Assembly: GCA_037178975.1 (NCBI GenBank)
Contig: JASJZH010000005.1
Span: 6,882,001-6,946,000, forward strand
DNA length: 64,000 nucleotides
Reading direction: 5' to 3'
Source of the DNA: Oscheius tipulae
Taxonomy: Eukaryota; Nematoda; Chromadorea; Rhabditida; Rhabditidae
Notes under the pieces: model-generated
Database searches by the model: none
Told to the model about the DNA's origin: nothing
Seen by the model: only the letters and a program-made list of their open reading frames with translations
Shown here: piece by piece, positions 57,726 to 64,000 of the stretch
Layout: each line of letters opens with the position of its first letter
How positions within the stretch are numbered: the stretch's first letter is position 1
Program-made: the position numbers and the translations under genes

Positions 57726-58550
57726 TTATCCAATAAAGGGACAGACAGTATTATAACTGGGAGACGAGTAGAGAGTATAATCACAAAAACCACAAGTTTT
57801 TCGACACGTTCGGAAGGCTATAATGCTCTGGGAACAGGCTGTCGGTCCAGTACAGAGTGCTCTGTCGAAACACTGATCACTCTCGGTGCCGTTGATAAAG
57901 ATTCGCTGACCGAATTCCTGAAGACATGATTCCTAGTCGGAAAGAAACTATGCTCACCGAAACGTTGGTCTTGCAACTGTGACAACACTGGAGAATTGCA
58001 AAGTCTGCCTCGTTTGTGCACCTAGAATTGTTCGAAATTCTGTCTGAAAACCCATACCTGGCTTCGAACCTGATCGGATTCCAGTGTTTCAACTTGTTGC
58101 AAGCTTTTACTCCCAAGCTCTCCAGACAACATGGGATCTTCGGAATGTACTCGAGTGGTTCTAACCAAGTATTTTCTTCAAAAACTAAAAGTACCTGGCT
58201 GGAAAGCAGCAATTATGCCAAAGTCAACCAGAATAGGAAAAAGGAGCATTTGCCGACGGAGCTTGGAGCCGAAAATGGAAGGAAGTCTGTGACATTGGGT
58301 AAACAGGGCGAGGTGGCCAAACCGGGCTCTTGGACGGATCGAGACCGAGATATTGAGGTGGATAACTAATCACCGGATTATACCAGTAGCCAATTACTGC
58401 AAGCTGCGATAAGTAGTCAGTTGTTGACACCCGTGGCCGCGGTAGTCTTCTTCTACCGTGTCCTACTTTTTTCGTAGCTCGACTAGAAGTCGTAGTGGCC
58501 GTTGCCTTGGGGAACGGAGTCTTTCTGCCTTCTCTCGCTCTCGACCGAAG
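57726..58550 (-). CDS. secreted CC-module and ShKT-domain protein (5' end missing)
   Basis: Exons about 58550-58223, 58176-~58060, 58018-~57961 and ~57922-57726 join in frame to about 230 residues. An Arg-rich linker with a possible furin site (GRRRLPRPR), a Pro/Tyr segment (YPPQYLGLDP), a nematode CC module (IPCCLESLGVKACNKL, NPIRFEARCTNEADFAILQ, CCHSCK) and a C-terminal ShKT domain (CFDRALCTGPTAC, FRTCRKTCGFC). This pairing occurs in secreted nematode proteins, some linked to moulting or matrix; function here is unknown. No signal peptide exon was found upstream, so the model is incomplete at the 5' end. Confidence 0.68.
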
Positions 58551-58922
58551 CTACAAGGCCGACCAGATTCTTACCACTACAACGAGCTTTTTATTGATAC
58601 AAGATTCAAGATTGAAGCGTAGGTTTCATTCTGATGGGAGGAGGTAAACAGGAGATGTCGCCAGATCTAAGGAATCAAACAGGGGAAAGGTATAAAGAAT
58701 AACTAGAGGAGTTCTTTTGTTTCAAATAGTACTGTCAACATCTCTTGTTTTACCAATCAGTACCTGTCATCTTATTCCCTAGTAAAAGAATTTATTCGGA
58801 AGTACGTGTACCACCTTTTACAAAGTGACCCGACCAGACTTCTGGTTCGGTCACTTTGAAAAAGTTCAAATGCTTTGAATTGTACGATAGCTTTATTTTT
58901 TCAGTATCTTCTTTACGAAAAT
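58551..58922. other. 372 bp between divergent genes
   Basis: Must hold the missing first exon of the CC/ShKT gene and the nuclear receptor promoter. A TTTTTTCAG acceptor lies shortly before the receptor ATG. Confidence 0.35.
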
Positions 58923-60783
58923 ATGGAACATTCTGAGCCGTGGCTCCCTCAATACGCTCAGCAGATGCAGCTTCGTTCTTCTGTCGTCCATCCGACACCG
59001 GACTATCTCCATCAGCATCTACTTCCAGCAGCGACGACTACAGAAGTTTCGCAGACTGCCGCACAACATCCGGAGCTGGTTGCTCAGTTGAACAGTGGGA
59101 TCCAGGCCTCCCAGCAACAGAACACTGACTTCAATAGTCATTTTGGCTTCCACAACTCGTTTTACTTCAATCAGGCCAGGCCTTCTGTATTGCAACATGG
59201 GGTTCATGAAGTTGCGAGTCAATTCGGGGCTTTTGGCAACCCGTTGTTCCACTTTCCCAACTGTTTGTATTCTGATTTGACAATCCAGTTACAGTTTTTA
59301 GATTTGGGATTTCCGTGCTCGGAACCTGAGAACACTTTTCATCCACCAGAGGAAGACACAACTCCTCGGACAGAACCAGAAGCTCCTCCATTTAGGTTCT
59401 TATTCGAGTCTCACAAACACATAACTTGTAGCCAGGAAGAACTTTTCACCAGCTTCACAACTCCTGTTCTGACCTACAATCCGCATTCTCTGGAAGCGAA
59501 GCTCAAAGAGAACAAGTTGGCCGAGGCTACAGAGACGGATGAGAAGCCTCATAACGAAACGACGGTTCCCAAACTCATTCACGAGTGCCAGGTAAGTAGA
59601 AAAACTGACTGTGGTTTGTTTACTGTTAGTCAGTAAGCGAAACTTATTAAACCTCATAGCGTTGTTGCTCATCAAATTTCATGTAATGTACAGCAGCCAT
59701 CTGCCCCTTTTCACTATAGCGCAGTCAGCTAGAGTTCTAATTGCAAAGCAACGAGGCAGACGTTCAGCCCCTGATGTAACAGTCTTGTTGCTTTTCAGTT
59801 TGGAAAGTTCAGGTGTGTCAAACAACCCAAGCCAATGGACTCCACTTCGGTGCCAGAACTTGTGCTGCTTGTGCGGCATTCTTCCGGAGAACCATCAGTG
59901 ATAGCAAGAAGTATGTCTGTAAACGAAGTCAGCGGTGCAACAACACTCAGAAAGACGGTTTGTCTCGAGATCTTTAGAATTAAGCTTTTTCAGCAACTGG
60001 ATACCGAAAACTGTGCAGAGCTTGTCGCCTGAAAAGATGCATGGATATTGGAATGCTGCCTGAAAGTGGGTTTCATTACAGTATCCTGAACTGTGTTGTC
60101 CGGGACCTACCATGTCTTGGCAAGAAGTTAATTGCTTTCTTAATTGTCATGGCAACAGACTAGGCGAGAGACTCACGGAATGGATACAATTAGGTAAAGG
60201 GCATCAGGGAATTTTCTTTGTAGAGGGCAGAACCAGTTCTAGGAATTTAGAACAAAGTACAGGTATAGGGAGACTTCCAAACGAGATATATGGCAAAGCG
60301 ATAGGTAAGAGGGAGACTTAGTGAGCAGTTCAAGGTGGTCGATGGGTCTGGTTGAGTTCAGAGTGGTCGGCAGGATTGACTGGGAGCAGTACAGATAAAG
60401 CATTTGGTAGACACAAACTCAGGTTAATGGCATTAGGTCGTACAGGAACAGTTTAAGAGTTGAATCGGTTAGATAATTGTAAAAGATACAGATACACAGG
60501 CAAAGTTGAAGACAGTTTCCAACATACGTGAATTCCAGACGTTCAACATAAGAGATCTCGGATCGACTCACCTTCCAGATACGACCCTTTGCGAACCATT
60601 GACACCCATGCTTCCACATCCCGGATCCAGAACAGCAGCCAAGACATTCCACCCGTACTGAACCGTTTCGACCACATCCCTCTGACAGTAGATCGTCCCA
60701 CTCTTGAGAACATTTTTCCGTTTTACAGTCGTCTGAATTCACCCCTCCCCGAAGACGATGACATTATCGACCCCGCCTTCTAG
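58923..60783 (+). CDS. nhr-like: nuclear hormone receptor DNA-binding protein, no visible ligand domain
   Basis: Exon 1 (58923-59591) encodes a 223-residue low-complexity N-terminus rich in Gln, Phe, His and Pro, starting MEHSEPWLPQYAQQM. Exons 59813-59957 and 59994-60065 complete a two-zinc-finger domain: CQVCQTTQANGLHFGARTC, P-box CAACAAFFRR, KKYVCKRSQRCNNTQ and CRACRLKRCMDIGMLPE, all eight zinc cysteines present. The P-box is the common nematode supernumerary form. The next plausible exon ends at 60783 (ending PLPEDDDIIDPAF, acidic). It is too short for a ligand-binding domain, so the protein resembles ODR-7 or Knirps-like receptors. The phase into the last exon is one base short; a shorter alternative frame exists. 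Confidence 0.78.
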
Positions 60784-60816
60784 AAAAAGATCTGTGCCAA
60801 GTAAAGCGATCTCTTC

Positions 60817-61209
60817 TTATTCACACAAGGCACGAGTATCATGACGGAAGGGCAAATAGTGTCCGGGGCGAGTATCCGACGGGTCAGTAAAAGCGGCACC
60901 TTTAATGGGGGCGAGAAGAGCCATACCGTAATCTGGAGAGGTGGGAGATGGCATACCGAAAGGGGGCACAAATACTGCAATAGGATTAGTGCCTACAAGT
61001 GCTTCTAGCTCATAAGGAGACACCTTGTGTTTGAGTACAGGTGGTTTGAATTTAGGTGGCTCGTGATTCTTACCAGAAGCTCTTGAATTCTCAGTCACCA
61101 ATCTACACAACTTTGACACTGCTACACTTTTCAATAGCTCATTTAGCAGCCTATTCGAGGATAGAACTTTACCGACACACGAAGCGACTCTCGGACTGAA
61201 GCCCTTCAC
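60817..61209 (-). CDS. unrecognised C-terminal exon
   Basis: An open minus frame that also continues upstream of 61209. It reads VKGFSPRVASCVGKVLSSNR, then KPPVLKHKVSPYELEALVG, PPFGMPSPTSPDYGMALLAP and SDTRPGHYLPFRHDTRALCE before the stop. Basic N-terminal part and proline-rich middle. Ends 34 bp from the nuclear receptor stop in convergent orientation, a normal arrangement. No ATG or exon partner found and no family recognised. Confidence 0.42.
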   Translation of the reverse strand: MKGFSPRVASCVGKVLSSNRLLNELLKSVAVSKLCRLVTENSRASGKNHEPPKFKPPVLKHKVSPYELEALVGTNPIAVFVPPFGMPSPTSPDYGMALLAPIKGAAFTDPSDTRPGHYLPFRHDTRALCE

Positions 61210-61874
61210 TATTGGATATCTCCGGACCAGTGCTGAAGATTGTCTTGGAGAGTATAGAAGGTTAACAGATCGCGTTTGGTCTGTGACAGTGTGAGAGTTC
61301 GAGTATGACTTGGAACAGTCGTGAGGAGAAAATAGAGATAACCAACAAGTGGAAGACGACAGTCAGCTGCAAGCCTCGACTTGCTGACAAATTGGATATC
61401 CTACCAAAACATGTCAAGTCTAAGAAGCTAAATCGAATGCTGTGGAACCATTTGCTTGCCTGTCCTCCTCCGCTGCTGCTGTGTCATTGACTATATGTCA
61501 GGCAATGCTACTCTTTCCTAAGCATTCTCTTCACTACAGTTTTTATAATCACAGACTACTGTCAGTGAAGTGTTTTACAATTCCCAAATAATCCTGATAC
61601 GAGAGGATAACACTAACTGACCTATAACTTTCGCGCGCAAGGTTGACACTCACAAAAGCCTGTCTCCCACAAAAGTCCCCTATCCTTGTAGGTGTTCTCT
61701 TTCACACGTTCTTCCTAATCGAGTGTTTGCTTCCCGCCTTTTTCGACACGCCGCCCGCCCTTACGCAATCCACAGGTGACAAGTACGCGCGCATACATTC
61801 TGGTCGCCTTTTTGACTTTATTTCATACTTGTTTATGTACACAATTAGAGATCAGAGAGGTTCAAATAGGGAGT
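61210..61874. other. 665 bp with no further gene recognised
   Basis: Probable upstream part of the 60817-61209 frame and 3' flank of the homeobox gene. Nothing else seen. Confidence 0.35.
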
Positions 61875-62937
61875 TCAAAGGGCGCCGGTAAAGTTCGGGT
61901 TGTTGGGCGAGTAGGAGTCAGAATAACTTCCGTAGGCAGCAGTCGGATAGTAGCTCTGGCCTGTCGCAAAATATGTGTTGTAGATGTTGTAGTTTGTGGT
62001 TGCCGAGAACGGATGGTAGTTAGCCCAAGCTGCAAAATCTGTTTTTCTACTCGAAAAATTCGTGTTTTCAAAGATGAGGCCAAAACATGTGTTGTCACCC
62101 CCCGTCAAGATTCAAAAACCAACCCGAATTGTCGTATTTGATGTCTGTCGCGTAATCGGGCTCTTTCTTCACCGATAGCTGACTGCTCATGTAGTGTTTG
62201 GCTTCGGAGAGTGCATTGAACTGATCAGTTCCGGGCAGAGGGATTGGCGGCATCGGGATCGGCTTCATCTCGACTTTGGGCTCGGGTGGAGGAGACTCAG
62301 AACTGTTACTGCCAGTCTCACCCGTATGCTTCCCGATTTTGGCCTGTTGCCGCTGCTTGGCACGACGGTTCTTGAACCAGACCTGAAAATTGACATAAAT
62401 AACTTGACAAAGCGAAGTCTAGACATTCTTCTCTTCAAGTCAGATAGGAAATTCGGTACAGACTGTAAGACAAGAACGATAGAGTTTCAACAGACACTGA
62501 CAAAAGTCTACCAGTTGAGAGGTAGCATGAACTTTGACAGAAGGGACGAAAACTGGACAAACCCCTTCAGAACATTTACCGAGACTTGGCAGCAGAAGAT
62601 ATTTTGGAGAGACAGTTGAAGGATCTCTAGTTATCCAATAGTAAGGCATACACCCTTTTAAGGGAAGGAACATGGGAGTAACAAATTGGAATTCTGAGAA
62701 AGGCAATTGCTACTAATGGGAGCGAAAGAAACTAGAATTCTAGACTGGATTCACCTGGATTACCTGTACTCTGGTCTCCTGGAGTCCAATCGTTTTGGCG
62801 AGCATCTCTCTCGTATTCAGGTCCGGATACTGGCTCTGCTTGGTGAAGTGCTTCTCCAAGATGTCGAGCTGCATACGATTGAAGCTGGTCCTCTCACGAC
62901 GACCATTTCGCCGATTCACGTCGCTGAAAACGTCCAT
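61875..62937 (-). CDS. K50 paired-like (Otx/Gsc-type) homeobox protein
   Basis: Exons 62937-62764, 62382-62124 and 62029-61875 join in frame to 195 residues. The homeodomain runs from RRERTSFNRMQLDILEK through YPDLNTREMLAKTIGLQ to VQVWFKNRRAKQRQQ, interrupted by an intron between VQ and VW. Lys at position 50 (WFK) is the bicoid/Otx/Gsc/Pitx type that reads TAATCC. The loop after helix 1 (HFTKQSQYPD) has one residue more than Otx (LFAKTRYPD). The C-terminus is Ser/Pro-rich, then Tyr/Asn-rich (YHPFSATTNYNIYNTY) and ends NPNFTGAL, as in Otx tails. An ATG shortly before the domain is preceded by an acceptor-like TTATCAG, so upstream exons are possible. Nuclear transcription factor, probably neuronal. 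Confidence 0.88.
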
Positions 62938-64000
62938 TGATACTGATAAGGAGAAAGGAGGCGGCAACGGTGGGCGGCCTAATGGATTATGGTGGATTGA
63001 TCCGCCATCTTCAGAAATGAAAGTAAGAGCTTTTTGTCGAAATCTCTCCCCACCTTCGTATGTCTAAAACCGAAGGAAATGTTTGTCACCGTGAGAGTAA
63101 GGGATCATCCTCTGTCGAAAGAGTACTCTCATTTCTCTAATGGATCCGCTCCGACCATCTGTCCTCGTGATATCATCGGACCTATTTCAGGTAAGTGACT
63201 ATCTCTATGAACGTAGTTAGCTGACGTGACTACGACGACCAATATCAACATAATCTGAAGCCATTCGGTGATCGAGTCTTACTGAAAACATAATAGAATA
63301 AACTAGTGACAGATGTCTTTCGTAACACTGCTGGTTTCCTGACTCTATTGAGGGGACTCTTCTACAATAACCTAAAGTATGAAAAGAATTAATGATCTCT
63401 TCTCCTTCGCTATATCGTTGACTACCGTAGTCCATGAGCAAGCACAAAAGCTACTGAGCAAGGGACTTAAGTTTTTGTTGAAAGAGACAGTCTCCTCCAA
63501 ATCTGTAAGAAGAAACAGGCAATTGGTACTGTTAAAACAGATCCAGGCCTTTCGTTATCCCTTTCCTAGTTTTGATTGAATTACCAAAAGCATTCATAGT
63601 TCTAGAAAGAGACAACAACCAAGGTCATCCTTTAGAATCTTTTCTATGTCTAAAGAGTGGCTCAGGAAGAAGAGGATTCATTAAAATGTTGCTTGCTACT
63701 GGACCCACTGAATTGAGTTCAATGGAGACATGCTAACCTTGTGTCAATGAGTCCCGGAACGATCGAATTCAAAGAACTGATCCTGGGAACAACGACCTTC
63801 CTGCTATTTGTAATATATTCATGCTCTGTGTACATGTTATTCTTCCTAATCGTTATCCCTTTCAGTTGAAAACGACCGGATTGCTCTGATCCGCATAATC
63901 TGGGGAAATCATGACACAGGCCCAGTCTCCCTCTCAACCACGAAGAGGAACCTACCCATGGGCGACGCCGCCGTGAAGACTGTTAGACGACGTGGTTGGG
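62938..64000. other. 1.06 kb upstream of the homeobox gene
   Basis: No conserved coding segment on either strand. Several short open frames lack splice logic. It may hold the homeobox promoter. Confidence 0.4.

Noticed and set aside
59253-59300. Intron in nuclear receptor exon 1
   Set aside because: Removing the 35 bp GT-AG candidate shifts the frame to a quick stop, so read-through is preferred.
1-64000. CRISPR arrays, bacterial operons, rRNA
   Set aside because: No regular direct repeats with spacers, no Shine-Dalgarno-led gene strings and no rRNA core sequences were seen; the gene structure is eukaryotic throughout.

Overview
This is nuclear DNA of a nematode-like animal. The signs are dense genes with many 35-60 bp introns ending in TTTCAG, TTTTAG or TTCCAG; acceptor-like sequences placed directly before start codons, as at spliced-leader sites; very tight same-strand gene spacing, as in operons; and typical nematode families: a MEC-2-type stomatin, a Str-like chemoreceptor, secreted CUB-vWA-CUB proteins, CC/ShKT proteins, a LIN-14-like BEN protein and a nuclear receptor with the nematode CaaCaaFFRR recognition helix. 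All gene models were spliced by eye, so exon edges may be off by a few bases. Some junctions do not keep frame; these are listed.

Left part (1-12.2 kb): the 5' part of a stomatin gene (minus), a 4 kb stretch with no recognised gene, then two divergent mitochondrial enzyme genes, 3-hydroxyacyl-CoA dehydrogenase (minus, fatty acid oxidation) and the 2-oxoglutarate dehydrogenase E2 subunit (plus, TCA cycle). Next comes a large secreted protein with a PAN-like module, a glutamine-rich repeat tract and eight thrombospondin type 1 repeats.

Middle left (12-26 kb): an inverted pair of tRNA-like sequences, a 0.4 kb fold-back MITE and a dead mariner transposase, then an unrecognised four-helix membrane protein, a Trk-like receptor tyrosine kinase and ribosomal protein L28. 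L28 ends only 64 bp upstream of the kinase start on the same strand, so the pair is probably an operon.

Middle (26.8-39.3 kb): a plus-strand cluster PEX1, DNA ligase I, MED31 and canopy. Two introns of this cluster host complete genes on the other strand: a CRAL-TRIO/GOLD (Sec14-like) gene inside PEX1 and a small basic protein inside ligase I. A decayed partial copy of canopy follows.

Right (40-64 kb): a LIN-14-like BEN gene with a let-7 seed match in its presumed 3' UTR, a second small MITE, two tandem CUB-vWA-CUB paralogues, a 69-residue LITAF-like zinc-ribbon gene, a 2.4 kb Ginger-type DNA transposon with long terminal inverted repeats, a chemoreceptor, a CC/ShKT secreted protein, a nuclear receptor with no visible ligand-binding domain and a K50 paired-like homeobox gene.

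I see no prokaryotic features, CRISPR array or virus. The most unusual items are the nested genes, the ligase frame that encodes a mitochondrial-type leader without an AUG, the Ginger element, the LIN-14-like locus, the one-residue insertion in the homeodomain, and a repeated one-base phase conflict at several introns.
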